A DNA stretch of 64,000 bases. It comes from Streptococcus urinalis 2285-97. GTDB lineage: Bacteria; Bacillota; Bacilli; Lactobacillales; Streptococcaceae. The position numbers and the translations under genes were made by a program. The notes beneath the pieces were generated by a model, which searched no databases, was not told the origin of the DNA, and worked only from the letters and a program-made list of their open reading frames with translations. Every line of letters begins with the position of its first letter. Within the stretch, counting starts at the first letter, position 1. The DNA lies in NCBI RefSeq assembly GCF_000188055.2, contig NZ_AEUZ02000001.1, positions 1,936,001-2,000,000 of the forward strand. Direction: 5' to 3'. This document shows, piece by piece, positions 36,136-45,240 of the stretch.

Positions 36136-37580
36136 TATCTATACCTCTTTCTGTATTTGATGTTTACTGATGGCAATGATGTCAACCAGCTAGAATAATA
36201 TAATTTCATCGTTGAGATACCAGGTGGCAACTTGATATATTCTGAACCCAATACAGTTTGTTCAGGCATTCCATCAACTGTCACTTTTCCTATCTCATTA
36301 TCAAGTATGATTTTTGAAAATTTTGTATATCTATTTGGAACATCTCTAATACCAGGAACATGATGTTTTTGCCACATAAAATCAGATACAAACATATCAG
36401 TAACTTGTGATTTATTAGCATATTTGAGCAAGAATACACTTACTTTTGCGCTCTTTTTACCTTTTAAATAATCAGATTGATGATTTGAATAACCTCTCTC
36501 ATAAAATGTAATGACATCATCATTTCTATACATTGCCATGTGTCCATTTGCATTCATAAATGGATTTTCTTTCAAAATATGACTAGCTAAAAATGTAGTT
36601 CTCTTTACAAAATCATATCCAACTGGGTTGTTAGGATTTGCAATCATACAATTGAACTCTGCGATGTTTGAGTTTGAACGTTTGATTGTCTCAACACCAT
36701 ATAGAAAATTGCCTGATGCATCAGAAACCATCACCTTGATTGCTGATTGTTGAGTTAGCATACCAGTATGGAAAACTTGTCTCCAATAAATTGTGTCAAA
36801 TAATGTTCCTACCTCACCATTCAAATCAGCTTTTGCTGAAAATGTAAGTGATTGACCATTCAACCCATATCCTGCTGCTGTTCCTGGATTTGACAAATAA
36901 ATCCAATCAACATCACTAGTTCCATTCGTCCTTTTAACAATACCCAATGTTCCTGTCTGTGATTGCATATTATCATTAGCAACACCAACACCCTGAGCAC
37001 CTGTTGATAACATACCTTGAGCATTAAATGGTTTAAAATTGACCATCATTTCAGAATTTTGAACCTGAACTGTGTCAACTTCTTCAACATTACCAATTTC
37101 AAGGCTGCTGTTATCAACAGCAACCCCAACAAATCCATTTTCAGATGTGTTTGTCAATTCAATAATTGGTAATGCTAATGCTGAACCTTGATTGTCAAAT
37201 TCAACAGTAACAATGTTATTTGATGTTGTTATCTTTTCAGATGGAATACTTTCATAAGATGTACTGTAGGCATAACCATCAAGAGTAACAAATGTAATAT
37301 CGACATCTTGAAACCATGATATTTTATTTGATTCATCAAAAGGATCAATAACTTTTGCATAATAGAATAACTCAGGCTCATCAGAAAAAATCAACTCATG
37401 ATAAGTATCAGACATTAAAATCTTTCTCAACTCACGTTTTTTCTGTTGCATTTCTCGACTACCTGATGTTTTCATCTTGACAGTCACCACAATTTCATGC
37501 TGATCTGCTCTGTCAATGTCAACCACTCTAAAAAATGATGACAAATCAACATTATTAAACTTAACTGTTAACTCACTCAT
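36135..37580 (-). CDS. Distal tail protein (Dit), long form
   Basis: A 481-residue protein whose N-terminus (LTVKFNNVDLSSFFRVVDIDRADQHEIVVTVKMKTSGSREMQQKKRELRKIL) matches siphovirus Dit proteins, the hexameric hub between tail tube and tip. It is longer than minimal Dits (about 250). The extra C-terminal region (NGHMAMYRNDDVITFYERG...) may be a carbohydrate-binding insertion. It overlaps the tape measure stop and the tip protein start by a few bases. Confidence 0.82.
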   Translation of the reverse strand: MSELTVKFNNVDLSSFFRVVDIDRADQHEIVVTVKMKTSGSREMQQKKRELRKILMSDTYHELIFSDEPELFYYAKVIDPFDESNKISWFQDVDITFVTLDGYAYSTSYESIPSEKITTSNNIVTVEFDNQGSALALPIIELTNTSENGFVGVAVDNSSLEIGNVEEVDTVQVQNSEMMVNFKPFNAQGMLSTGAQGVGVANDNMQSQTGTLGIVKRTNGTSDVDWIYLSNPGTAAGYGLNGQSLTFSAKADLNGEVGTLFDTIYWRQVFHTGMLTQQSAIKVMVSDASGNFLYGVETIKRSNSNIAEFNCMIANPNNPVGYDFVKRTTFLASHILKENPFMNANGHMAMYRNDDVITFYERGYSNHQSDYLKGKKSAKVSVFLLKYANKSQVTDMFVSDFMWQKHHVPGIRDVPNRYTKFSKIILDNEIGKVTVDGMPEQTVLGSEYIKLPPGISTMKLYYSSWLTSLPSVNIKYRKRYR

Positions 37581-40500
37581 GCAAATAATCCCTCAATCCT
37601 ACCAATGTTTTCTTTAACTTCTTTTTGAACTTTGTAAGTCTCATTTTTCGTTGCTGTGGCAATAGTTTCACCGTTAACATCAATATGTGTTGGTTTCTCA
37701 ACTGCTTTCTTAGCAATTTCCAGAGCTTTATTGATTAAGTTGTCATTTTTCTCTTTTTTAGCAGTAAGATCAGCCTTGATAGATTGCTCAGTGTTTGATT
37801 TAAGTTTAAGTTGACTTGACAATGTTCCGTTGCCTAAACCAATTAAGTCCTCTACATCAAACTTAAAGGATGACATCTCTTTTTGAACATAGGCTAGGCT
37901 ATCTGTTACATCAGAAGTATTTTTCTCAATACCAACTGCAATACCTTGAGCGATATAACGGCCTATATTGTCCCTAAACAAGCGTGATGGTGAGTGAATT
38001 TTAGCCTTAGCTTGTGCTGCTCTCTCAGCTTGGGCAACTAGTGCATTAGCTGCAGCTGTTACTGCTCCAAGCGCTGAATACATACCTTGAGCCAAACCTT
38101 GGCCAATCATTGCACCAATACCACGCATAGCACCAACACCGCTCATTCCAGCAGAGTGCACTGCTGACATTAACGCATTCATTGCACTTGCAGCTGATCC
38201 AATGCCACCATTTATACCACTAGCTATATTTTGAGCTGTTTGTCTACCAATTCTAGTACCCTCAGCTTGCATCTGAGAGCCGACTGATCTAACAGTGCTC
38301 AAAATAGCCTGCATAGCTGATTGCACTGCACTCTGCATTGAAGTAAATGCGCTAGATACAAGTAAACAAGATGTCGCCACTTGATTAATCTGTGTAGCTG
38401 TCATATCTGCCATGGAACCAACTCTGATAAACGCTGTAGCAACTACGCTAAGTTGTGCTCCGAACATTAAAAATCCAGCAGATGCCATTGCTAACGCTGG
38501 TGTAATTGTCATAATTTGCATCTTCAACATTGCGATAGGTGCATTAACAACAGATAAACTTGATGCACTAGCAATAATCTGTGAAGAAAATGTACTAAAA
38601 CCAGCAGATGCCGACATTAAAACAGAAGGTATTGTACTGATTGAAGCTTGTAACGTAGTAATAGCTGATGATATTCCAGTCATTCCAGCAAGAGCCATTG
38701 TTGAACTTGTTGCAAGCATTGTCATTCCTGTTGCTAATTGTGTCATGCTTGAGCCAACTATTGCCAAACCAGCTCCACTAGCTGAAATTTTACCTAAACC
38801 AACTGCAACTGCTGTAAGAGATGCAGCCATATCACCAAATCTTGTATTGGTAATCATAACAACACCTTGAGCAAGAGACTTAAATCCTGTTCCTGCTTTC
38901 AGTGCAGCATTTCCAATACTTGTGATGACACCAGAGACACTATTCAATACACTAACAAATGCTCCGCTTACAGCTTCTACGACTGTTGAAACAGCAGTTG
39001 CTAATTTTTGAAGCGCAGGTGCGCAGATGTTTAAAGCTACACCAAATGCAGCGACACCAGCTGATGCAACTAATAATCCAGCTCCTAATAACACGGTAGC
39101 TGCTCCTGCCAATGCAGCTCCAACTGCTAAAGCTGTCAATCCTACTCCAGCAATTAACAATCCAGCTCCTGCCATCAATGCACCAACTCCAACCGAAAGC
39201 AAACCCGCAGAAAGAGAAATAAGAGCAATTGATGCACTAAGTCCATAGGTTGCAATAGTTGGCAACTGAGTTGCTAGCAACGCTATTCCTGCAGATGCAA
39301 TTGCAATACCTGCTCCTATCATTAAAATAGCACCACCAAAAGCTAGTATTCCAACTGCTCCAGCTGTCAGAGCAGGAGCTAGAGCAGTAGCACCTGCCGC
39401 TAATAAAGCAATTCCTGCAGCAAAAGCAACCATAGCTATTTGGGCACCAGTCCCAGCTGAAGATAATTGAGTAGCTGCTTGAACGAGCACATATACTCCA
39501 GTCGCAGCCAAAAGAAAACCAGCTCCAACCATTAACACTCCAGCTCCCATTTTCATTACTGATACAGCAGCAGCACTTGCGGTTGTTCCAACAGCTGTAT
39601 TTCCTGCACTCATTGCTGCACTTGCTCCAGCATTTGCAGCTTGTGCAACGGTCAAGCCGAATATATTCGCTATTAACGAAACTAGTGTTTTACCAAAATC
39701 AAATGCTGATTTTAGGGTGGTAGCTATTTTGATACCTTTTTTTAAGGCAAATAAACCAGTATTAAATGCTAACACTCCAGCAACTAAATTTCTAAAAACT
39801 CCAGGATCAATCTTAGAAATCCAGTTAGCAACACTTTCAATCTTTCCTGAAATCTGAACAAATGCGTCGCCAACAGCCGTAGCGAAACTTGTTATTTGCT
39901 CTTTATTGCCAGTTATTGATGAAACAATATGACTAATCGCTTTGCCAACAGCTCCTAACGCTGACTGTAAAGCTGATACAGCTCCAGTCCCTTTAAAAAT
40001 AGAAAAGAATTGTTGTAATTTGGATGTGGCAGAAGAAACTGTACTAGCTATCTTGTTAATAACAGATTCTATATTGATACCATCTAAGAAAGTTCCGAGA
40101 CCGCTAGCTAACTTGTCAAAATTAACCTTATCAATTGCAGAAGATAAGGCGTTAATTGCTTTAATACCAAATGCATTTACTTTATCAAAAGCAGGCATCA
40201 ACTTATTTGATAGACTTTCTTTTGCTCCATCAATTGCCTGATCAACAGTTTTGAACTCAGTAGCCATTTTTTGAAAAGCGTCTGAGTTACCTGCACGTTC
40301 CATTGCTGCAAAGAAATCTTCAGTTTTTACTTTTCCATCATTTACTGCTGAAACTAGTTCAGCTGTTGTCATGCCCATTTCTTTAGCAACAGCAGCCATA
40401 CCAGCAGGGGCTTGTTCCATCATTATTTTAAAATCCATCCAAGCAACCTTTGGTTTAGCCGCCATCTGAGTAGCTTGCACAGATAAAGACTTCATAGCTT

Positions 40501-40954
40501 GGGCTGGATTTTCTGCTGATGCTGCAAGTCCACCAAAGGCTTTAACCAAGCTACCAACATTCTTGGTCCCAACAGCATCTAACTGAGCGTATGTACTAGC
40601 CATATCAGACGCTGAGTAAATCGTCTTGGTTGCAAAGTCTTGCATTTCGGTCTTAGCTGCTTTGATTACCTCAGGAGAGCGCCCAAAAGCCTGCAAGTTT
40701 CCCTCAAAGGTCTTCCATGCTTTGGCAGAACTATTCAGCTCAGAAGCCATGTCACGTATACCGTTATTAACAGTACTTATGCCAGCTGTTAAAGCCGAAC
40801 TAATAATATTAGCTCCTAAAACCGACTTAAAAACAGACCCAACCTTTGAGCCTGCTCCTTCTAATTGTCCAAAAAGTGATTTTAACTTACTGACGCCAGA
40901 CTGAGCGTCAGAACCGTCCAAATCAACTTTGATTGTTACTGATCCATCTGCCAT
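37577..40954 (-). CDS. Tail tape measure protein
   Basis: A 1125-residue protein with the conserved tape-measure domain near residues 60-260 (AKTEMQDFATKTIYSASDMASTYAQLDAVG..., MEQAPAGMAAVAKEMGMTTAELVSAVNDGKVKTEDFFAAME). A very long Ala/Gly-rich hydrophobic stretch follows (about 440-680). The end SPSRLFRDNIGRYIAQGIAVGIEKN is seen in many siphophages. It sets tail length and is ejected into the host. It follows Gp15 by 15 bases. Confidence 0.93.
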   Translation of the reverse strand: MADGSVTIKVDLDGSDAQSGVSKLKSLFGQLEGAGSKVGSVFKSVLGANIISSALTAGISTVNNGIRDMASELNSSAKAWKTFEGNLQAFGRSPEVIKAAKTEMQDFATKTIYSASDMASTYAQLDAVGTKNVGSLVKAFGGLAASAENPAQAMKSLSVQATQMAAKPKVAWMDFKIMMEQAPAGMAAVAKEMGMTTAELVSAVNDGKVKTEDFFAAMERAGNSDAFQKMATEFKTVDQAIDGAKESLSNKLMPAFDKVNAFGIKAINALSSAIDKVNFDKLASGLGTFLDGINIESVINKIASTVSSATSKLQQFFSIFKGTGAVSALQSALGAVGKAISHIVSSITGNKEQITSFATAVGDAFVQISGKIESVANWISKIDPGVFRNLVAGVLAFNTGLFALKKGIKIATTLKSAFDFGKTLVSLIANIFGLTVAQAANAGASAAMSAGNTAVGTTASAAAVSVMKMGAGVLMVGAGFLLAATGVYVLVQAATQLSSAGTGAQIAMVAFAAGIALLAAGATALAPALTAGAVGILAFGGAILMIGAGIAIASAGIALLATQLPTIATYGLSASIALISLSAGLLSVGVGALMAGAGLLIAGVGLTALAVGAALAGAATVLLGAGLLVASAGVAAFGVALNICAPALQKLATAVSTVVEAVSGAFVSVLNSVSGVITSIGNAALKAGTGFKSLAQGVVMITNTRFGDMAASLTAVAVGLGKISASGAGLAIVGSSMTQLATGMTMLATSSTMALAGMTGISSAITTLQASISTIPSVLMSASAGFSTFSSQIIASASSLSVVNAPIAMLKMQIMTITPALAMASAGFLMFGAQLSVVATAFIRVGSMADMTATQINQVATSCLLVSSAFTSMQSAVQSAMQAILSTVRSVGSQMQAEGTRIGRQTAQNIASGINGGIGSAASAMNALMSAVHSAGMSGVGAMRGIGAMIGQGLAQGMYSALGAVTAAANALVAQAERAAQAKAKIHSPSRLFRDNIGRYIAQGIAVGIEKNTSDVTDSLAYVQKEMSSFKFDVEDLIGLGNGTLSSQLKLKSNTEQSIKADLTAKKEKNDNLINKALEIAKKAVEKPTHIDVNGETIATATKNETYKVQKEVKENIGRIEGLFA

Positions 40955-40969
40955 ATATACCCCCTTTCT

Positions 40970-41569
40970 CTAGTAGTCGAAATCATTTGGTAGTGCATAC
41001 TCTTTCTTGAGTTGTTTCATGCCTTCCTTGTACTTCTTACTATCGCCTTTCTGTGGCTTGTAAGAACGTATTTTAAGCACCTCAGCAAACTTAGTGTCGC
41101 TAGGTAACCCATTAAGTAGGGCATTAAATTTCTTCCAGTGCAACGTATTCTGTGCGTCAATCAAATCAATACCGTAAGCCTGCATGAATGATGAGTAGAT
41201 GTACTCAGCGTCATACTTCAAACTAAAAAGACGCTCTCCGTCCTCTGATTGACTTTTAGAGCGTATCTTGCTTTTGATTGGATTTCCTGCTAAGTCTAAT
41301 ACTGGTGCACTATCTTTAGCTGGAATTATTCTGATGTGTTCCTCAAAAATCAGCTTGAAAATAGCCGTAGCTTGTTCAGGGCTCAAAGCATCTGTGAAAT
41401 CAACATCAGTAAAAATCTGAATAGCTAGATATGGTTTATAAATATCATCAAACTCATCATCATTGATAAGCTCCATAACTTTCAAAACCTTGTTAAAAGC
41501 AATATTCATATTGTACACATCATCACCAATGACTAGCTCATCTGTCAATTTCCTTGATAAATCAAGCAT
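40970..41569 (-). CDS. Bacteriophage Gp15 family protein (tail assembly)
   Basis: A 199-residue protein (MLDLSRKLTDELVIGDDVYNMNIAFNKVLKVMELINDDEFDD...) matching the Gp15 family that always precedes the tape measure. Together with the previous gene it probably plays the tail-assembly chaperone role. ATG 41569 is preferred: the last codons of the previous gene (GGTGACTAA) supply its ribosome site, coupling the two. I see no slippery sequence that would fuse them. Confidence 0.82.
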   Translation of the reverse strand: MLDLSRKLTDELVIGDDVYNMNIAFNKVLKVMELINDDEFDDIYKPYLAIQIFTDVDFTDALSPEQATAIFKLIFEEHIRIIPAKDSAPVLDLAGNPIKSKIRSKSQSEDGERLFSLKYDAEYIYSSFMQAYGIDLIDAQNTLHWKKFNALLNGLPSDTKFAEVLKIRSYKPQKGDSKKYKEGMKQLKKEYALPNDFDY

Positions 41570-41570
41570 A

Positions 41571-41939
41571 TTAGTCACCTAGATATTTTTTAAGCGCATC
41601 CCCGTTGTTATTTTTTTCCCACTCTGACATAATCCCATTTACAGCTTCAAGTAAGTAAATCATGCAGTCAATTGTTGTACCTTCTGAGAATTTATAAACT
41701 TTTTCAAATGCATTTTCATCAAAAATCTCAGTCCATGATAATTTAACTAAATCGTGCAATGATTCAAATGCTTGATTGTCATCATCATTTACAGTTTCTG
41801 ATAGTTTAGCACCTTCAGACTCTAATTTTTTACCAACTTCCGTCATTTTCTTAATGCTTTTATCGTTAGCAAGAAATTCAAGTTTGAACTCCCCAAAATC
41901 GACTGGAATTACATTACTACGCTTTTTAATTACTACCAT
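41571..41939 (-). CDS. Tail assembly chaperone-like protein
   Basis: A 122-residue protein (VIPVDFGEFKLEFLANDKSIKKMTEVGKKLESEG...) in the position of gpG between the tail tube and Gp15 genes. Its small, acidic helical character fits a tape-measure chaperone. The assignment is mostly from order. Confidence 0.65.
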   Translation of the reverse strand: MVVIKKRSNVIPVDFGEFKLEFLANDKSIKKMTEVGKKLESEGAKLSETVNDDDNQAFESLHDLVKLSWTEIFDENAFEKVYKFSEGTTIDCMIYLLEAVNGIMSEWEKNNNGDALKKYLGD

Positions 41940-42001
41940 TTATTTATCTCCTACTAAAAATCAAAAATAAAAAAGGGGAGCAATAACTCCCCTAAGTTGC
42001 T

Positions 42002-42463
42002 TTATCCACCAACTACAGCGGACTGTTTAGGTACTGTGTTCCAGCTGATAGTACATTCAAAGGCTTCAAATTCAGCAGCCTCACCGCCACCGATCTTGAT
42101 TTCAGACACTGTGGCAACTCCTGAATATTGAGTCATGCCGTCGGGGTCAACTACCTTAAACCACACCTTGCGTTGGTCTCCAGTCAAGAAACGCATATCA
42201 GCAATGATTTTTTGCGCTTCATCTTCTTTGATGTAGTCACCCTCAAAGCTGTAACCGTACTTAACAGATGTAACCACTGTCTCAGGTGTGCCGTCACCGT
42301 TGTAGTAAGCTATGTCGTCTGTTTCTTCGTCATTCTCAACTTCTGCAGTTGTGACACCATCTGCAAGCCATTTCCAAGCATCAGTTAATGGCTCAGTAGT
42401 TGGATTTTCTGCTGACCAAGGCGCTACATAGTGTTTGCGCTTGGCGTTTTTCATTTTAGGCAT
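42002..42463 (-). CDS. Major tail (tube) protein
   Basis: A 153-residue beta-rich protein (KRKHYVAPWSAENPTTEPLTDAWKWLADGVTTAEVENDEETDDIAYYNGDGTPETVVTSVKYGYSFEGDY...) with the usual tail-tube pattern. It lies between the minor capsid/connector genes and the chaperones, and forms the stacked hexameric rings of the tail. Confidence 0.82.
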   Translation of the reverse strand: MPKMKNAKRKHYVAPWSAENPTTEPLTDAWKWLADGVTTAEVENDEETDDIAYYNGDGTPETVVTSVKYGYSFEGDYIKEDEAQKIIADMRFLTGDQRKVWFKVVDPDGMTQYSGVATVSEIKIGGGEAAEFEAFECTISWNTVPKQSAVVGG

Positions 42464-42865
42464 TTAATTTCCTCCATCTGTTTCAATTTTTGCTGTGATG
42501 TCCAGCATATAAACATAAAAGCCTTGGTCATCACGGTCATTAAGAAATGGCTGTGAGACTTCAAGGCCTCTGAATTGATATGAATTATTTTGACTAGGTA
42601 GCTCAAGGTTAAAATCAGCAAGAGCACTATTGACAGCCCACAAAATACCACTTGTTTTTTGATGATCAGTAGTTTTTATTGCTACTTCAAAAAACAAGCT
42701 GATATCCTGTTTACCGTTTAGATACTCTTTTTCAACCTTGCCACCAGGTAAAGGATAAAGAACTAAGCCTTCAGTCTCTGACAAGTAATCAAGTCTACAA
42801 ATCAGAGGCAGGCCTAGTGTGTTGATGAAATCTCTTAGGACTTCTGAAAAATCATTATTGTTCAT
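42464..42865 (-). CDS. Minor capsid protein 3-like (tail terminator position)
   Basis: A 133-residue protein (VLRDFINTLGLPLICRLDYLSETEGLVLYPLPGGKVEKEYLNGKQDISLFFEVAIKTTDHQKTSGILWAVNSAL) resembling phage 'minor capsid 3' proteins. By gene order it is probably the tail terminator that closes the tube at the head end. It overlaps the upstream gene by four bases. Confidence 0.75.
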   Translation of the reverse strand: MNNNDFSEVLRDFINTLGLPLICRLDYLSETEGLVLYPLPGGKVEKEYLNGKQDISLFFEVAIKTTDHQKTSGILWAVNSALADFNLELPSQNNSYQFRGLEVSQPFLNDRDDQGFYVYMLDITAKIETDGGN

Positions 42866-43224
42866 GCTTTAACTCCCATTGCTCTAAGTCCGACTTTACC
42901 CCAATCCTTGACATGTAGAGCGGTTGCTTTTTTATCCCACCTTTTACCAGTTCCAGGTGTTGTATAACGCTTAAAAGTAAAGCTCTTGTGTTTGTTGTAG
43001 CTAGAGCCGTAAAACTGAGCTCTTGCATAAGGTCCAGGATAACGCACACTATCACCGCTAGCTTGAGCACTACCTCTCAGGTTTCCTTCTTTGGCAGGTG
43101 TGAATGGCGCCATATCAAGTATCATTTGGTTAGCGATTGCTAATTTACCTCTTGCTAGCGCTTGTGATGATACTTTCTTTTCTATACCTTTAAGGTCAAC
43201 TTTTACAGATACTGTTGCTCCCAT
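42862..43224 (-). CDS. Minor capsid protein 2-like (HK97 gp10-type)
   Basis: A 120-residue protein (MGATVSVKVDLKGIEKKVSSQALARGKLAIANQMILDMAPFTPAKEGNLRGSAQ...) with the pattern FTPAKEGNLRGS and a C-terminal KDWGKVGLRAMG. It corresponds to the 'minor capsid 2' / neck protein family. The start at 43224 overlaps the stop of the upstream gene (TAATG), indicating coupling. Confidence 0.75.
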   Translation of the reverse strand: MGATVSVKVDLKGIEKKVSSQALARGKLAIANQMILDMAPFTPAKEGNLRGSAQASGDSVRYPGPYARAQFYGSSYNKHKSFTFKRYTTPGTGKRWDKKATALHVKDWGKVGLRAMGVKA

Positions 43225-43565
43225 TAGATACACTCCAACTCATAACAGAAAATTTTCCCATTATGTGGATAACTGACAGGGACAATAGTAGTCACTCTGT
43301 ACTCCGTCTGTCCGTCATTGATAATGGCATTTTCAAAAGACTTATCTAGGACTATTGGGCAATATTGAGGATACACAAACAAAAGGCTAGGTTTAGCCTC
43401 TTTGCGGTTGTTCTGGGTGCCTTGCACTTGATACTGCCTATCAAACCTAACAGGACTAAGCGTGACTGGGCTCTCTAACATTACTTTTCCCCATGCGTCT
43501 TTTTCCTCTGTGGTTTTCTGGATAGTCACAGTATCGACCAAAAGTCGCTTATCAATACCTGTCAT
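43224..43565 (-). CDS. Minor capsid protein 1-like (head-tail joining)
   Basis: A 113-residue protein (LLVDTVTIQKTTEEKDAWGKVMLESPVTLSPVRFDRQYQVQGTQNNRKEAKPSLLFVYPQYC...) typical of the 'minor capsid 1' / head closure family. It lies between the connector and gp10-like genes. Confidence 0.75.
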   Translation of the reverse strand: MTGIDKRLLVDTVTIQKTTEEKDAWGKVMLESPVTLSPVRFDRQYQVQGTQNNRKEAKPSLLFVYPQYCPIVLDKSFENAIINDGQTEYRVTTIVPVSYPHNGKIFCYELECI

Positions 43566-43959
43566 AACCTACCCCTCTAAAGCCAAATCCTGCTCCTTTC
43601 AGAGCGTTCAAAGCGTCAAGTGATAAATTATACCTAGCACTCTCTAAAGAGGTTTTAGAGGTGTCCTTGTAGCTCACTGAGGTACGCCCAAGCGATACAC
43701 TAGCCACTGACTGCTTATCATCAGCCGTCAGGATACCGCTAGTGTCCAAATAGACTACTTGGAAAGCTACAGCCAATTTGACCGCTTGCTTTCTGTGCTC
43801 AATCTCTTTCTCAAAGTCTACAAAATCATAGAACCCATTAAGAAAGAGGTTGATAGACACCTCCGCTCTCTTTAGCAGTTTTTCAAAGTCATTGACTTCA
43901 TCAAAGCCAAAATCCTTAAATTCATCTTTGGTTAAATAAGCGATAGTAACCACCTCCAA
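43552..43959 (-). CDS. Head-tail connector protein (gp6-like)
   Basis: A protein of up to 135 residues (YLTKDEFKDFGFDEVNDFEKLLKRAEVSINLFLNGFYDFVDFEKEIEHRKQAVKLAVAFQVVYL...) with the helical pattern of gp6-type adaptors. The start is unclear. TTG and GTG codons lie inside or upstream of the GGAGG (complement of 43953-43957), while the codon at ideal spacing is ATC (43942-43944). It follows an internal terminator. Confidence 0.7.
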   Translation of the reverse strand: MEVVTIAYLTKDEFKDFGFDEVNDFEKLLKRAEVSINLFLNGFYDFVDFEKEIEHRKQAVKLAVAFQVVYLDTSGILTADDKQSVASVSLGRTSVSYKDTSKTSLESARYNLSLDALNALKGAGFGFRGVGYDRY

Positions 43960-43994
43960 TTAAAAAAGGCGGTGTTACTTATCCGCCTTTGTTG
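43960..43994 (-). terminator. Terminator inside the late operon, after the capsid genes
   Basis: On the minus strand AAAGGCGG and CCGCCTTT form a perfect 8-bp stem with a ten-base loop that includes the upstream stop codon, followed by seven T. It separates capsid genes from connector and tail genes. Confidence 0.85.
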
Positions 43995-44175
43995 CTTTTT
44001 CTTCCTTGTCAACACGTTCAAAGAATGGGCTGAGTTCAGGGTGTGTAACTGCCCCCTTAGCGTTAAGTTCCTCAGCTTTCTTTACTTCCATGTCGTACTC
44101 AACATTTTCATCAAAATGTGTTTCTTTGCCATCAACGACAAAGACAACGTTTGATGTTGCTTTGAATTTAGCCAT
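43975..44175 (-). CDS. Small phage head protein of unknown function
   Basis: A 66-residue protein (KFKATSNVVFVVDGKETHFDENVEYDMEVKKAEELNAKG...) with a small beta-rich start and a Lys/Glu-rich tail. It lies after the capsid genes. It could be a head decoration or minor head protein, judged only from position. Confidence 0.55.
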   Translation of the reverse strand: MAKFKATSNVVFVVDGKETHFDENVEYDMEVKKAEELNAKGAVTHPELSPFFERVDKEEKATKADK

Positions 44176-44181
44176 TTTTTA

Positions 44182-44382
44182 TTATTCCTCCACTTCGTAG
44201 CCTTGGTTTTCAAAGGCTGAAATCATGATAGGGTCAGAGAGGGTGAAAGACACCCCGCCCTTGGTCAAGGTAACAGACTTTTTGACAGAAACTGTTTCCA
44301 CCACTTCCTCTGTGGTTTCCTCAGTTACTTCTTGCTTTTCCACCACTTCCTCTGTGGTTTCCTCAGTTTTCTTTCTAGCCAT
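44182..44382 (-). CDS. Small acidic phage protein with an internal repeat
   Basis: A 66-residue protein with two near-identical N-terminal units TEETTEEVVE, then KKSVTLTKGGVSFTLSDPIMISAFENQGYEVEE. The C-terminal part resembles short phage head-region proteins. The repeat arises from a 42-base tandem duplication. Function unknown. Confidence 0.55.
   Translation of the reverse strand: MARKKTEETTEEVVEKQEVTEETTEEVVETVSVKKSVTLTKGGVSFTLSDPIMISAFENQGYEVEE
44297..44370. repeat. Tandem 42-base repeat within a small phage gene
   Basis: A 32-base block at 44297-44328 recurs identically at 44339-44370, a period of 42 bases (14 codons). It stays in frame. Confidence 0.85.
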
Positions 44383-44395
44383 TACTTAGCCTCCC

Positions 44396-45220
44396 TTATG
44401 CTGATTTGTGAACGTAGATAGCTTTTTTCTTGTTGTCAAGAACAAAAGCGTCATAACGGATACGACCCTCAACAAGTTTACCGTTAATTCCTGGTGGGTT
44501 GTCGTGGATTTTGTAATCTTCCAACTTAACAGGAGATGTAGTAGCCACTGGGTGAGCAATCACGAACTCTACATTTTGTGGCAAGCGTGATGTTGGTGTC
44601 AAGACAACTGGCAAGCCGTCAATCATACCTACTTGACCTTTGATAGTGATTTCTTGGCCAAGGTCAGAGTTCTTCACAAATGTTGGGTCAAGTTTGATAA
44701 GTTTGTAGAACTTAGGAGACACATGCAAGACACGACCAGCTACAGGAATAAAAGCGTCTGTAAGAGCTACCTGACCATCTAGGACAGCCTCATAAGCGTC
44801 ATCTTTAGTAATAGCCGCTGTCTTAACATGTTCAGGAGCTGCACCTGCTACGATTGTTGCAAAGCGGTAGGTATCAACCTCAGGGATAACAACCTCTGAC
44901 AGTTGACGTGCAAGAGCCTTACCAGCCTCCATAACACCATTAGTATCTTGTTCAGATTTCTTATCAATTGTAAATGTAAATGAACGGTCTTTGGTTAAAA
45001 CCATAGTTTGAACTGTATTACCAAGTTCTTCTGCAGTACCATAGCGATTAACTCCTGATGTTGTGTAATCGTTCATTTTTGATGTTGGCACAGAATACAC
45101 TTTTACAGTATCAACACCAGTAAAATCAAAATCCTGGTTGATAATTCCTGTTGAAAGTGCTTCTTTTGCAAAGCGCTCATCAACTTTAGTGTCAAATTTA
45201 GATGCGTAATTTACTACCAT
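44396..45220 (-). CDS. Major capsid protein
   Basis: A 274-residue protein (YASKFDTKVDERFAKEALSTGIINQDFDFTGVDTVKVYSVPTSKMNDY..., DAYEAVLDGQVALTDAFIPVAGRVLHVSPKFYKLIK, AHPVATTSPVKLEDYKIHDNPPGINGKLVEGRIRYDAFVLDNKKKAIYVH). This fits HK97-fold coats of streptococcal siphophages. It directly follows the scaffold gene. ATG 45220 has GAAGGAAG upstream. Confidence 0.88.
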   Translation of the reverse strand: MVVNYASKFDTKVDERFAKEALSTGIINQDFDFTGVDTVKVYSVPTSKMNDYTTSGVNRYGTAEELGNTVQTMVLTKDRSFTFTIDKKSEQDTNGVMEAGKALARQLSEVVIPEVDTYRFATIVAGAAPEHVKTAAITKDDAYEAVLDGQVALTDAFIPVAGRVLHVSPKFYKLIKLDPTFVKNSDLGQEITIKGQVGMIDGLPVVLTPTSRLPQNVEFVIAHPVATTSPVKLEDYKIHDNPPGINGKLVEGRIRYDAFVLDNKKKAIYVHKSA

Positions 45221-45240
45221 GTAATACTTCCTTCTTTCTC

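Noticed and set aside
41550..41600. Programmed frameshift joining the tail chaperone and Gp15 genes
   Set aside because: No slippery heptamer lies at the junction, and Gp15 has its own start and ribosome site.
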